DNA of 38,866 nucleotides from CAYUFF01 sp964444075. Its GTDB lineage: Archaea > Aenigmatarchaeota > Aenigmatarchaeia > CG10238-14 > SCSR01. The notes below the pieces were generated by a model. The model did no database searches and was not told the origin of the DNA. It was given only the letters and a program-made list of their open reading frames with translations. Location: assembly GCA_964444075.1 (NCBI GenBank), contig CAYUFF010000005.1, positions 1-38,866 on the forward strand, written 5' to 3'. Position numbers and translations under genes: made by a program. Shown one piece after another: positions 28,906 to 38,866 of the stretch. How positions within the stretch are numbered: the first letter of the stretch is position 1; each line of letters starts with the position of its first letter.

Positions 28906-31900
28906 ATGGTTGCGGTAAAAAGCTTCATCGGTAGGGAGAAGGTTGAGCGAGCTTTCGTAACAACGATGATTTTTGTCTTACTTTTCCTTCTTTCCCTCTA
29001 TTCTACTAACATTTTTTCTACAGGACTAGCTAACACCGAGCTCCCTCGAGCGAAGTTTCCCCTGGGCTCGGAATGTGGGGAGGAAGTAACAAAGGCAGGG
29101 ATTCTTACAGAAAAGAAAGTTGAGCCCACCGACTTTACCATATATTTTCAGCTTTCAGGAAAGAGCACATTGAAAGTTAGCGGCGTCTACAGTGGTAGGA
29201 GACTTTTTACGAGCTACCTACCGCTCCAAAAACCGACGTCATGGAGTTACCTCATGCTCAGAGACCTCCAGGGTGATGAGTATGTGCTTGACATAAACGG
29301 CTCTTTTTCGCGTGTGGGAAAGCCTGCTCACAAAAACGGAGCTGCTATCGAGAGCTACATAGTGGAATTTAAGGAGGAACCTATTCTGCTCAAGAGGTTG
29401 GAGCTTGAGAAAAAGTTGAAGGTAAAGGAAAAAGAAAAGGAGTGGATACGCCTTAAGGAGGTTTTGCAAAGTCGCCTGGAAACCGGGGTAGGAACGGTAG
29501 AAGTTGCGCGAAAACTTCGGAAGCTAGAGAATGAAGTGGCAAGTCTAAAAGCTAGGGTGGAAGCTGAGCTTAAGCTCTACGAGAAAAAGCTTGAATGCAC
29601 GCATGCTAGGGCCAGGGGTGATATTGGTAAGATCCTCAAGAACGGTTCTATCGGCAGAGAGTTCGTTCGAGTCTTCAACGGGGTCTCGATTACCGCTACT
29701 GAAGGCGAGGTGAAGAAGGTGGAGGCCCTTCCTTACGTGAAGAAAGTCTGGGAAGATAGGGAAGTTAAGGCGATGCTGCAGGATTCCGTACCTTTGATAA
29801 CAGCTTCCGAAGCTTGGAAAAACGGAATCACAGGGAAAGGCGTTACGATAGCAATCGTCGATACAGGCGTTGACTACACGCACCCTGACCTAGGAGGTTG
29901 TTTGGGAGAGGGTTGTAAGGTGATAGGCGGTTACGATTTTGTTAACGAGGATAACGATCCCATGGATGATAACGGTCACGGAACGCACGTCGCAGCGATA
30001 GCGGCGGGAAACGGAACTTTGAAGGGTGTCGCTCCTGATGCAAAAATCCTCGCGTACAAAGTGCTGAATGCTGCTGGGAGCGGGATGGAATCGTGGGTTA
30101 TAGCAGGTATAGAAAAAGCAGTCGAGGACGGAGCTGATGTAATCTCGCTGAGCCTCGGAATTTCTTACTGGTATGTGAAAGATTGCTACGACTTTGTAAT
30201 CTCGCAAGTCGTTGACAACGTGGTAGAAAGCGGGAAGGTTGTGGTGGTTGCGGCAGGGAACGAGGGGCAAGACGGCTACGGAACCATCGGTGCTCCAGGA
30301 TGCGCTAAGAACGTGATTACGGTTGGTGCTAGCTACAAGAAAGATTACGAAGCGTTTTGGTGGGACTGCGAGCCAGGAAGCTATACACCCTGCGGAAGAT
30401 GCGGAGACGACGGGAAAGTTTACTGTGACTTTTGGGGAGACGGAAACCCTAGAGTTGATGAGTTAGCTAACTTCAGCTCCAAAGGACCGGCGATAGGGAC
30501 TGTCAGCAATGATATTTACGTAATGGTGAAGCCAGAAGTCGTAGCGCCTGGAGCGATAATCTGCGCAGCTAGGTACGATTCCATATTTCCGAGCGGAGAA
30601 CACCCTTATTACTACCCTTGTTTAGACGATAAGCACGTTCAGTTTGCTGGTACTTCGATGGCAACTCCTCACGTTAGCGGTATGGCTGCTCTGCTCTTAC
30701 AAGCACACCCAGATTGGGGTCCGGAAGAAATCAAGTCAGCCTTGGTAACCACGGCAAAGGATTTGGGTTATTCGGCGTTTTCCCAGGGTGGTGGTAGGGT
30801 AAACGTGACCACAGCCCTAGAACCAGAGATAATCGTCTACCCATCAGCGATATTCTTCACGGTCGGAAACTCTTCTGCCGTTTTCAGAGTTAAGAACGTG
30901 ATCTCCCAGCCCCTGAACTTAACTTTGGAAGTAGGAAACGCTACTAGCCTCCTGGGGAAGAATTACGATGTGATGAAGATAAACGCAACCTTCCTAAGGC
31001 TAAACCCTGGTGAAAGCGCAACCCTCAACCTGAGTATCGAGAACCCACGAGCGTTGCTACAGGATCCTTACGGTTTTTTCAGCGGGTACGTGAGCGTAAA
31101 AACTAGAGATAGAACGTACAGGGTACCCTTCAGCTTCACCATCCTTTCGAAACTCACGGTTAAGGTGTACGACGCTTCAAACCAACCCTCCTATTTCGAT
31201 ATCATAATGGTCTTCAACGAAAGCGGGTACAGGCTTCCTGACATCTCTTGGGGAGGTTTCGGAAACGCTACTGGCTTAGCTACCCCAGGTAACCTCACGA
31301 TCGTTACTGTCTTTAACGGTTGGAACGTGCCGGCAAACAAACTTACTTCCCCTTTCATCTTGTTGAAAAAAGCAGAGGTACCACCACTCTCTTCTAAGAC
31401 CGTAGTTTTGAACGCTTCCAATTCCAGCTTGATAACGCTCCAGGGTGAATCTTCTAAAGGTGAATCTTTCCATCTTTTCAGGTTCGACTTAACAGTCGGT
31501 AACAAGGTCTGTTGGTTCTGCAGCTTCACGGTTTCCTTTGCTGATTTTCCGTGGGTGGGCAACCAAAGTGTATACGTAAGCAACTTCACCGATAATCCCG
31601 TGGATTATAACGTCACGCTATCTTACTTGGGTGTAAAGGAAGCTGGATACTGTAACCAAACTTCGGTGGTTTGCGAGTGGCCTGGATACTACGAAAATAT
31701 AAACCTAGCCGAGAAGCACTACGGCATCGGCTGGGTATTGGACAACGTTACGGGAAGTTTGGAGCTTACCTTCGACGAGCCTTCCCTCTTAACCTACAAC
31801 CTAAGTTTTAACTATCCGAACTTTCTCCCGTTAATATCTTCCCATCCATTCCTGTACTTCACTTTCTTTACTTCACCCCTTACCCCAATCAAATTTTCCG

Positions 31901-34900
31901 TTGGTTATGACGTCGTCATACCAACGAACAGGTCGTTCGTGGTCAACGATCCGCAGTTTTTTTACCTTCTCGAGACTTTTGACCAATCTGAAGCGTTTAC
32001 TTTCATCAGAGAAATCCTAGAAATGCCACAGTCTCCTCAGCGATTCTACTTCGGAACCTATCCCTACCAGCCGTCCTATTTCAACAACTCCAACGAAACC
32101 ATACAGCTGAAAGGCCGTTTGCTTCTTCGTGGCTACGGGTTGAATACCTTTTTCTACTCCTTTCCTCTATCTCCCACGCTCAAAATTTACAATGGTAGTA
32201 AGCTCGTCTACAACGAGAGCGAACCAGAGCTATGGGACGAGTTCAGTTACAACACTACCAACGGAACCTTTTTCGTTAACGTAACCATACCCACCGGATA
32301 CCCCGTAGAAAACTTTGTTTTGATAACCGCAAACTTTACTCTCCCAGCCAAAGACGTCAACCCACCACGTCTCAACAAGATAGATTTCAAACCCTACTTC
32401 TTGTACAACGTATCTTTCGTCGTCAAGGCCAACCTCAGCGATGATTTCGGGATGAGGGAAGTAAGGATGTACTTCAGGAACGGTAGCGAGCAGTGGATTG
32501 AAAGGCCGGTAAGAGAAGTTAACGGAATTTACGAGGCTAACGTTACCGTTACGAACTCAAGCGTGGATCGCATAGACCTGAAGCTCGTTGCGAGCGACGT
32601 TAACGGAAACGAAGTCAACTATACCTTCTTACCAGCCGCAATTCTGGCGAGAAACGTTTCGTTGAGGTTTTTCGTTTCTGATAAGTTCCTCGTTGGCAGT
32701 AAGCCCATTCTAAAAGGAGAGATATTGGAAGATGGGGAGGCTCTCAATGGTATAAGGGTTGAAGGTTACGCCAACGAAAGTTTCATCGGAGAAGATGCGA
32801 GCGAAGAAGGTCGTTATGAAATCGTTGGGGAGGATTCCCTACCGTGTAGCGAAGGTACGGTAAACTTTTCGGTAAGGTTTGATGGAACGAACTTTTACCT
32901 CAACAGTGAGAACAAAACAAGCGTTCAGCTAGTTTCATTAAGCCTTTCCCTCAACCAAACAGTTCCCGTGCATAGCGAGGCTATCGCAAACGCGAGCGGT
33001 GCGGGTGGGTTGTTGGTCATCAACCGAAGCGGATGGAGGGTTGAGATTCTGATGGACTACTCGACCCTTACCTTTTCTCCTCATCACTACGGCAACTATA
33101 CAGTAACGCTCAAAACTGCATGTGGAAATCTTTCCAGAGTGCTGTTCGCAAACGTAACACAACCACCTTCAATCCACTCAATAACCATGAGTCCAAGTTA
33201 TCCGATGGCAATAGAAGATGCGACCACAATCAAACTCTCTACCAATAGTGAGACTAGCTTACATACAATCGGTAACATAAGCAACTCCACTTGGTACAGC
33301 GTTTCGGAGTTTTCTTGGGAGGGGATTACTCTTTACGATCCTTTAACAGGAGAGCCTTATAACGTTTCTTTCTGCCTCGATTGCTGGGAACTCACGCTTT
33401 CTAATCTCTCTGCTGGAAAATACATCCTTAACGTTACCGTAGAAGACGAAGCCCAGCAAAGAGTTAGCGAGACGACAGAAATTTTCGTCTACCCACCAGT
33501 AAACGTGATGTTCAACGTGACCGACTACCTAGGGAATCCAGCAAACCTTACCACAGTCGGTATTTATTTCGACGGTGAGGAATACGGCTACTACACCATC
33601 GACGGCACAAAAACGCTAACCCTTCCCAACGTGAGCTACTTCGCACCCGAGCATAACGTTAGCGTGGAAATCGGCATAGGAAGATTGTTGGAATACTCTC
33701 AGTATGCAAGCATCCACTTCGAGAACGCTTCGCTACGCGAAGCCATGAATGCGATTTCCGAGTATTACGAGGGAAAAACCTTTACCAAGGACAAAATCCT
33801 CCACTCCATCTACGTGCTCAAACCGAGCTGGAACTACGAGAACGCGTACCTCGTGGCTCAGTATAATTTAACTCGCTTGGGTATCCTTGAGCACTCGAGA
33901 GAGATTGAGAGAGAGGGTTTCGAAAGTGGTATGCCCGAAGGCTGGCTGACCGGCGGTAGCGATGGTAAGGGTTGGGAGATAACGTCGAAAGAAAAGAAAT
34001 CCGGCAGCTATAGCGTTAAGGCAGGAAACATTACTGATGATCAAACTTCCTGGCTTGCCAGAGTCATCGAGACCGACGAGCCACTGATGGTATCCTTCTG
34101 GTACAAGGTTTCCTCGGAGGAATACTTCGACGAGTTTGTGTTCTACGTTGAAGATCTCGATGCTGAGCCTGGAGAGATAGCGAAGTGGACATGGCGCGAT
34201 TCTGGGTTGACGGAGTGGAAGAGAATCGTCCTCAAGCTGGCTCCTGGTAAATACGTGCTTAACTGGACTTATTCAAAAGATTCCTCCGTATCTTTGTACG
34301 ACGACACCGTGTACCTAGATGAGTTTTCAATCTCCACTTGGCCGATCGAGGTGCTGAAGTGCGAGAAATGGAATTTCTCTTCCAAGGGCTGCGAAGACGC
34401 GTGGAAGCTGGCGAATCTCAGCGAGGAAAAAGCGGAAGGGCTTTTGTATGGTGAGCTTCTTTCCATCGAAACCAGAGGAGGTACCGAAGCTTTCGCGTTA
34501 GGTGTAGAGCAATACTGCGGCGATGGCTATTGCAACCCAGAGATCAACGAAACCTACGAAACTTGCCCTGCAGACTGTCCTCCGCCGGAGACGCCGCCGT
34601 CACCAACCCAAAACCAAACTTCGTTCCAAGAAGTCACCCCTCCACCCCCAACCTTCGTTTACGATTTCTCCGTTAAGCTGCCTTCCAAAATAGAAATGCT
34701 GACAAACGAGAGCAAGAGTTTCGACATCCTTGTCGAAAACACAGGAAACGGAACTCTCACCGACTTGCAAGTTAAAACAAAAAGCGAGCCTTACTGTTGC
34801 AAGTTGGAAATAGAGCCTGATAAAGTAGACTCGTTGGAACCGAACGCTTCGACCAACTTCTCGGTAAGGGTTCCCTCTGGGGTTAAACCTGGGGTTTACA

Positions 34901-35514
34901 ACTTGAGCTTCAACGTAACTTCCTCTAGGCTCTGGAAGGAAGCTTTCGTAAGCTTGGAGGTCAAAGAACTACCGCCGAAGGTGAACGTCACAGCCTTGTT
35001 GAGCAGGCTGAGCGGCCTTTTCACGCTGATAACCCAGAAGAAGGAAGAAGGTTACCAAGTCGATGAGGCTCTGAGCACGTGGAAGATGGCTAAGTCAGCG
35101 TGCGACGCGAAGGATTACGAGAATTGCTCCTCTCTCCTAGAGAAAGCGGAAGCGCTGTTGAAGGAAGCCCTTTCGAAAGGCATACCCCAGCCTCCTAAGG
35201 AAGGCTTTCCCATGCTATGGATAGTGGTAGCGATCGTTGTTATCGTTGGTGTGGTTGGAGGAGGTTTGCTGGCGGTTCATAGAGCAACACCATCTCCCGA
35301 AAGAAAAGCGCTAGAGGAGTTGATGGAAACTCTCAATTCTTTGGAAGTCGAACTGAGGAAGGTTGGAGAAAGGGGAATCGACGTGAGCGATGCCTTGAAG
35401 GAATTGGGCCTCGCTAGGGAAGCCGCCCAACGTGGCCTTAACGACTTGGCGAAAGCTCACTTAGAGAGGGTAGAGATGTTCATCAGGGAGAAGTTGAGCG
35501 GACAAGTTACTTGA
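28906..35514 (+). CDS. Giant membrane-anchored subtilisin-like (S8) serine protease
   Basis: This is a 2,202-residue surface protease. It has an N-terminal signal segment (about 17-38), a propeptide with coiled coil (about 150-235), and an S8 domain with the full triad: D319 in VDTGVDYTHPDL, H358 in NGHGTHV, oxyanion N452 in VAAGNEG and S584 in GTSMATPHVSG. A cysteine-bearing insertion (CEPGSYTPCGRCGDDGKVYC) lies between H and S. From about 640 to 1860 there are many beta-sandwich repeats with abundant N-glycosylation sequons. A CGDGYCNPEINETYETC-ADC motif (about 1870-1890), a proline linker and a CARDB-like Ig domain follow. A transmembrane helix (about 2104-2126) and a cytoplasmic coiled coil close it. 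It is probably a stalked cell-surface enzyme, with the catalytic domain facing out. Confidence 0.92.
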   Translation: MVAVKSFIGREKVERAFVTTMIFVLLFLLSLYSTNIFSTGLANTELPRAKFPLGSECGEEVTKAGILTEKKVEPTDFTIYFQLSGKSTLKVSGVYSGRRLFTSYLPLQKPTSWSYLMLRDLQGDEYVLDINGSFSRVGKPAHKNGAAIESYIVEFKEEPILLKRLELEKKLKVKEKEKEWIRLKEVLQSRLETGVGTVEVARKLRKLENEVASLKARVEAELKLYEKKLECTHARARGDIGKILKNGSIGREFVRVFNGVSITATEGEVKKVEALPYVKKVWEDREVKAMLQDSVPLITASEAWKNGITGKGVTIAIVDTGVDYTHPDLGGCLGEGCKVIGGYDFVNEDNDPMDDNGHGTHVAAIAAGNGTLKGVAPDAKILAYKVLNAAGSGMESWVIAGIEKAVEDGADVISLSLGISYWYVKDCYDFVISQVVDNVVESGKVVVVAAGNEGQDGYGTIGAPGCAKNVITVGASYKKDYEAFWWDCEPGSYTPCGRCGDDGKVYCDFWGDGNPRVDELANFSSKGPAIGTVSNDIYVMVKPEVVAPGAIICAARYDSIFPSGEHPYYYPCLDDKHVQFAGTSMATPHVSGMAALLLQAHPDWGPEEIKSALVTTAKDLGYSAFSQGGGRVNVTTALEPEIIVYPSAIFFTVGNSSAVFRVKNVISQPLNLTLEVGNATSLLGKNYDVMKINATFLRLNPGESATLNLSIENPRALLQDPYGFFSGYVSVKTRDRTYRVPFSFTILSKLTVKVYDASNQPSYFDIIMVFNESGYRLPDISWGGFGNATGLATPGNLTIVTVFNGWNVPANKLTSPFILLKKAEVPPLSSKTVVLNASNSSLITLQGESSKGESFHLFRFDLTVGNKVCWFCSFTVSFADFPWVGNQSVYVSNFTDNPVDYNVTLSYLGVKEAGYCNQTSVVCEWPGYYENINLAEKHYGIGWVLDNVTGSLELTFDEPSLLTYNLSFNYPNFLPLISSHPFLYFTFFTSPLTPIKFSVGYDVVIPTNRSFVVNDPQFFYLLETFDQSEAFTFIREILEMPQSPQRFYFGTYPYQPSYFNNSNETIQLKGRLLLRGYGLNTFFYSFPLSPTLKIYNGSKLVYNESEPELWDEFSYNTTNGTFFVNVTIPTGYPVENFVLITANFTLPAKDVNPPRLNKIDFKPYFLYNVSFVVKANLSDDFGMREVRMYFRNGSEQWIERPVREVNGIYEANVTVTNSSVDRIDLKLVASDVNGNEVNYTFLPAAILARNVSLRFFVSDKFLVGSKPILKGEILEDGEALNGIRVEGYANESFIGEDASEEGRYEIVGEDSLPCSEGTVNFSVRFDGTNFYLNSENKTSVQLVSLSLSLNQTVPVHSEAIANASGAGGLLVINRSGWRVEILMDYSTLTFSPHHYGNYTVTLKTACGNLSRVLFANVTQPPSIHSITMSPSYPMAIEDATTIKLSTNSETSLHTIGNISNSTWYSVSEFSWEGITLYDPLTGEPYNVSFCLDCWELTLSNLSAGKYILNVTVEDEAQQRVSETTEIFVYPPVNVMFNVTDYLGNPANLTTVGIYFDGEEYGYYTIDGTKTLTLPNVSYFAPEHNVSVEIGIGRLLEYSQYASIHFENASLREAMNAISEYYEGKTFTKDKILHSIYVLKPSWNYENAYLVAQYNLTRLGILEHSREIEREGFESGMPEGWLTGGSDGKGWEITSKEKKSGSYSVKAGNITDDQTSWLARVIETDEPLMVSFWYKVSSEEYFDEFVFYVEDLDAEPGEIAKWTWRDSGLTEWKRIVLKLAPGKYVLNWTYSKDSSVSLYDDTVYLDEFSISTWPIEVLKCEKWNFSSKGCEDAWKLANLSEEKAEGLLYGELLSIETRGGTEAFALGVEQYCGDGYCNPEINETYETCPADCPPPETPPSPTQNQTSFQEVTPPPPTFVYDFSVKLPSKIEMLTNESKSFDILVENTGNGTLTDLQVKTKSEPYCCKLEIEPDKVDSLEPNASTNFSVRVPSGVKPGVYNLSFNVTSSRLWKEAFVSLEVKELPPKVNVTALLSRLSGLFTLITQKKEEGYQVDEALSTWKMAKSACDAKDYENCSSLLEKAEALLKEALSKGIPQPPKEGFPMLWIVVAIVVIVGVVGGGLLAVHRATPSPERKALEELMETLNSLEVELRKVGERGIDVSDALKELGLAREAAQRGLNDLAKAHLERVEMFIREKLSGQVT

Positions 35515-35583
35515 ATACCCTCATCCGTCGATTTTAAGTTGGACTACCATCTCTACATTTATTTGGTGGTGCTCTTGCTCAGA

Positions 35584-38500
35584 ATGAGCATGTTAGGGAA
35601 AAAGAATCCTTTATCGAAGAGTTTTTTAGTCTTCGCCCTGCTCCTTCTCCTGTCGACTACCTTTCTTTGCTTGAATTGGGGTAAAGCTGCTCCCGATGTC
35701 GACACAGACCCTCTCGTAGTTTTCGGACCTACCGACTGTACCTACGACGGCACTTCTTGTTCTGCTAGCGATTTACTGCAGGACGACGGAACCGGGGTTA
35801 CTTATTCGGAGGGTGAGGCCTTGCAAGTTACTTCTTGGAACGACTCTGTCACAGACTGCGTAGCGATAAACCAAGTCGTCGTAAGGATAAACTACGATTC
35901 TTCTTACGGGGGGCAACCGGTCATAGAGGTTTCGAACGATTCCGCCACCACTTGGTATTCGACGGGCTGTACGGGGCCCGAAGACCAGACGGACTATACC
36001 TACACTTGCGACGTCACACAGTTTTTCGACTGCTCCAACGTAAACCAAATAGCAACCAAAGTCATAAACAACGATGCAGACGGTGGTAGAGCTTCGAGCC
36101 TTACCCTGGATTTGAACGTCGTAGAAATAAACTACACCCGAGATACACAGCCTCCCCGCTGGTCCGAGCAATCTCAAGCCGCGGACAACCCCGGAGTGGG
36201 GGCTAGGGTTAACCTATCGGTCTACTGGACGGACGACTTTACCTTAGCCTACGCCTGGCTCGCCACGAACGAGACGGGTGCTTGGGAGAACAAAACCGGA
36301 GTTTACGGCTCTCCGCTCAGCTTCGACGGATCGACCTCTGGCTGGAGCAACTTCACTTGGCAGAACGCTTCGGTTGGTGCTGGCACGACGGTCTGCTGGA
36401 GGGTTTACGCTAACGATACCGCGGGTAACACGAACGTTAGCGACGTTATGTGTTTCACTCTCCAACCCACTTATCTGCTAGTAGAGTTGGTAGAACCCTC
36501 TCCCGATGCTTACGGAAAGGTATACAACCCCTTCCTCGTCGCTCAAAACTCTACGTTTCTTTTAAACGTTAGCGTCGTTTGTCATTCCGAGGGCGTCGGG
36601 GGGGATTGCGGTGAAGTTAGTATGACTGCGAGGTATAACGAGACGGGAAACACTCCCACCACACCCGTAACCCAAGAATACGCTCAGCCTTTTTACGTGA
36701 CGGAAAGCTGGCTCAGCGGTTTTGGTTACAGAAGGAAGGTCGTGATCAACAACACGCTAAATTCCAACACGCTCACGGACTATCAAGTTGAAGTAACCAT
36801 CGACACATCGCAACTCATTTCTGAGGGGAAAATGAGGGATGATTGCGGAGACATAAGGTTTACCGATTCCGATGGCTCCACAGAGATAAACTTTTGGGTT
36901 GCTGGAGAGTGTGGCTCTGCCAACACATCGATATGGGTCAAGGTCCCGAAAATCCCTGGAAACTCGACCAAGGTTATTTACCTTTACTACGGAAATCCCG
37001 ACGCGACGTCCGTCAGCAACTATACTCAGACGATGGAAGTACCACCCATATCTTGGTGGGTCCACAATCAAAATCCTACGTCAAAGGGGGATTGGGCATC
37101 TGCTGTAGCGATAGATAACGACGGTAACATCATCGTCAGTGGTTGCGAGAATTGTGATGACGAGCCCTTGTGGAGAGTAGCGAAATTTACTCCCCAAGGA
37201 GAATTGGTATGGAACTATACGTATGCTTGTTGGGGCGGTCCTTATGATATAGTGGTAGATCCCCAGAATTACTATATCGTGGTCGGTAACAATTATACAG
37301 ATCCTGATAATGATTGGGCGGTCCTAAAGCTAAATTCCTCTGGTAACATTGTATGGGCGTACACTTCCGCTCCCTCTACAGGCGACGATTATGCCTACGA
37401 TGTGACTTTGGATGCGGACAACAACTACGTGGTAGTAGGATGGGAGTATGCAGGCCTCCTCGAAAGTAATCAGTGGAGGGTTGAGAAAATAAACGCTACA
37501 GGGCAGCTGGTGGATACCTACACTTCAAACCCCACGAATGGCGATGACAGAGCCCTAGGTGTGGAAAAAGATCCAGAGGGAAATTTAGTCGTCATTGGCT
37601 GGGAGGATGCAGACAGTTGGAGGATCGAAAAGCTGAGTAACTCCCTTACACTCATAGACACCTACACCTCAAATCCTAGCGCAGAGTCGGATTACCCTCT
37701 AGAAGTTGCCGTCGATGCTCAAGGCGACTACGTGGTGGTAGGTAAGGACAACGCTCCCGGCAACGACGAGTGGAGAGTAGAAAAGCTTGACGCATCGCTC
37801 TCTTTACTGTGGAGTTATACTTCCAATCCGAGCGAAGGAACGGACAGAGCAGCCTCGATAACCTTTGACGACGTTGGGAATTACGTGATCGCAGGAAGGG
37901 ATAACGTGACCGGTAGCCCAAGGATAAGAGTCGAGAAGCTTTCTCCCGCTGGAGAAGTAATATGGGTGTACACCGACGACCCCACACCTTATGAGGATCG
38001 TGGGCATGATATAACATCGTTAGGTAAGTTTTGCTATGTACTCGCAGGAAGAGATAGTCCCAATGGAGATTCACAATGGAGGGTTGAAAGGATATGCGAG
38101 AGAAAGTACGCCTCACCAGAACCGTCTGTGAATGTTGGTTATGAGGAAGAGTTGATGTATTACCAAGCGCTCAACGCAACCGGAAATGTGGATTCAGTCT
38201 GGGTTGTTGACGCTAACTTTTCTTCGAGCGTCCCTACCATCCCACCTAACGATACAGCAGACATTTTGGTTAAAATAGTTCGATCCCTGAACAAGATCAA
38301 CCTTACCGTCATCAACGAGAGCAACAGAGTCTCGGACGTTTCGATAAAACTCTACGATGTCGAAGGGAATTTCATGCAGTCGTTTACTGGAAGCATGTAC
38401 AGGGATTTGGAAACTTGGCAGAACTATTCTCTGGAGATTTTCCAACCGGCCCAAACGAACTCCTTAGCCTTGAGAATAAACGACCTTAACGTTACCCAAG

Positions 38501-38866
38501 ATTTGGAAGTCGTAGCGCAAACCGTCAAAAATTACCAAGGCTACCTACCCACCTCCGTAAACAACGTTACCCCTCTCGTCGCCTTGAACGATACAGACTT
38601 GACCTATTCTTACGCTACGGTATACATACCGAAAGGAGGCGTAAGCGTCAACAGAATCCTCCACTGTCTCGAGTGGGATTTCGCGACGGCGAATTGTTCC
38701 CAGTGGGAGATAAACGATACCTCGGACTACGGTGTCGTGGAGAACGAAACGCATCTGTGGTTCAACGTAAGTCATTTCGAGGCTTACGCGGGAGGAGAAG
38801 TAGAAGTGGCCTACCTCCAAGTCTCGCTGATAGCTCCCGACCCTACTGTAGTTACCGACGTCGTCC
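35584..38866 (+). CDS. Giant secreted surface protein with DUF2341 and a seven-repeat beta-propeller (partial)
   Basis: The frame stays open from ATG 35584 past the window end (at least 1,094 residues). A signal peptide (LVFALLLLLSTTFLC) is followed by a Cys-rich beta domain with FGPTDCTYDGTSC, Ig-like segments (VNLSVYWTDD), and a DUF2341 domain about 380-470 (GYRRKVVINNT, ending VIYLYYGNPDA). Residues about 500-840 hold seven repeats of 45-50 residues, each like WRVEKL-x(~10)-TYTSNPS followed by D-x-x-GNYVVVG, fitting one seven-bladed beta-propeller. More beta-domains follow. It lies 69 bases after the protease stop, in the same reading frame with no stop between, and TATA-like ttttaag precedes it. 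In-frame GTG codons just upstream are alternative starts. An adhesin or S-layer-like role is inferred. Confidence 0.85.
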   Translation, partial: MSMLGKKNPLSKSFLVFALLLLLSTTFLCLNWGKAAPDVDTDPLVVFGPTDCTYDGTSCSASDLLQDDGTGVTYSEGEALQVTSWNDSVTDCVAINQVVVRINYDSSYGGQPVIEVSNDSATTWYSTGCTGPEDQTDYTYTCDVTQFFDCSNVNQIATKVINNDADGGRASSLTLDLNVVEINYTRDTQPPRWSEQSQAADNPGVGARVNLSVYWTDDFTLAYAWLATNETGAWENKTGVYGSPLSFDGSTSGWSNFTWQNASVGAGTTVCWRVYANDTAGNTNVSDVMCFTLQPTYLLVELVEPSPDAYGKVYNPFLVAQNSTFLLNVSVVCHSEGVGGDCGEVSMTARYNETGNTPTTPVTQEYAQPFYVTESWLSGFGYRRKVVINNTLNSNTLTDYQVEVTIDTSQLISEGKMRDDCGDIRFTDSDGSTEINFWVAGECGSANTSIWVKVPKIPGNSTKVIYLYYGNPDATSVSNYTQTMEVPPISWWVHNQNPTSKGDWASAVAIDNDGNIIVSGCENCDDEPLWRVAKFTPQGELVWNYTYACWGGPYDIVVDPQNYYIVVGNNYTDPDNDWAVLKLNSSGNIVWAYTSAPSTGDDYAYDVTLDADNNYVVVGWEYAGLLESNQWRVEKINATGQLVDTYTSNPTNGDDRALGVEKDPEGNLVVIGWEDADSWRIEKLSNSLTLIDTYTSNPSAESDYPLEVAVDAQGDYVVVGKDNAPGNDEWRVEKLDASLSLLWSYTSNPSEGTDRAASITFDDVGNYVIAGRDNVTGSPRIRVEKLSPAGEVIWVYTDDPTPYEDRGHDITSLGKFCYVLAGRDSPNGDSQWRVERICERKYASPEPSVNVGYEEELMYYQALNATGNVDSVWVVDANFSSSVPTIPPNDTADILVKIVRSLNKINLTVINESNRVSDVSIKLYDVEGNFMQSFTGSMYRDLETWQNYSLEIFQPAQTNSLALRINDLNVTQDLEVVAQTVKNYQGYLPTSVNNVTPLVALNDTDLTYSYATVYIPKGGVSVNRILHCLEWDFATANCSQWEINDTSDYGVVENETHLWFNVSHFEAYAGGEVEVAYLQVSLIAPDPTVVTDVV

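Noticed and set aside
35515..35583. Protease and propeller genes as one protein split by a recoded or erroneous TGA
   Set aside because: The frames agree and no stop separates them, but the protease ends in a normal cytoplasmic tail and the next protein begins with a clear signal peptide, so they are separate genes.

Overview
The window is archaeal chromosome. The evidence is a TFB transcription factor, the archaeal amidotransferase subunit GatD, short archaeal/eukaryal-type PheRS chains, two intron-containing tRNAs whose splice sites form bulge-helix-bulge motifs, a zinc-finger uS14 protein, and TATA boxes about 22-30 bases before start codons (mostly leaderless transcripts). Coding is dense, AGG/AGA arginine codons dominate and many 3' ends overlap, which suggests a small, probably thermophilic genome. 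Cys-rich CGDGxC surface proteins and scattered ribosomal genes would fit a DPANN-like lineage, but that placement is a low-confidence guess.

Layout. 1-3.8 kb: tRNA-Val, an ATP-cone/Mrr-like nuclease, a GNAT enzyme, an Lrp regulator and an M20 peptidase. 3.8-6.5 kb: a frameshifted RelE-type toxin, a 43-residue coiled-coil ORF, two Nudix hydrolases (one AT-rich and probably acquired), a possible methyltransferase remnant, an intron-containing tRNA-Lys(UUU), and a small membrane-anchored protein. 6.5-11.7 kb: scpA-smc (an SMC with unusually short arms) and tfb, interrupted by a 295-residue intein. 11.7-13.2 kb: an AlbA_2/winged-helix regulator bracketed by two nearly identical 80-bp repeats. 13.3-22.1 kb: a 5-FCL-like protein, gatD, a MinD-type ATPase, pheT, a ROK kinase, pheS, tRNA-Arg(UCU), a secreted MopE-motif protein, and tRNA-Arg(UCG) with an intron at the unusual position 29/30. 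22.1-28.7 kb: a metallophosphoesterase, a decayed MNT-HEPN toxin-antitoxin pair, a MazG-like and radical SAM/TRAM operon, a foreign-looking putative zincin-like gene followed by decayed fragments, serS, a broken phosphoesterase, orphan uS14 and a GNAT enzyme. 28.9 kb to the end: a 2,202-residue subtilisin-like surface protease and the first part of a giant DUF2341/seven-repeat propeller surface protein.

The most interesting signal is the repeat pair around the AlbA_2 regulator. Each copy has a palindrome (TTTGCG-N-CGCAAA) followed by CGCAA motifs one or two helical turns apart. One copy overlaps the regulator's own promoter. The other lies just upstream of tfb. I infer an autoregulated switch that may also control the general transcription factor. 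Other notable items are the tfb intein, the half-length SMC arms, the non-canonical tRNA intron, and several toxin-antitoxin loci in decay.
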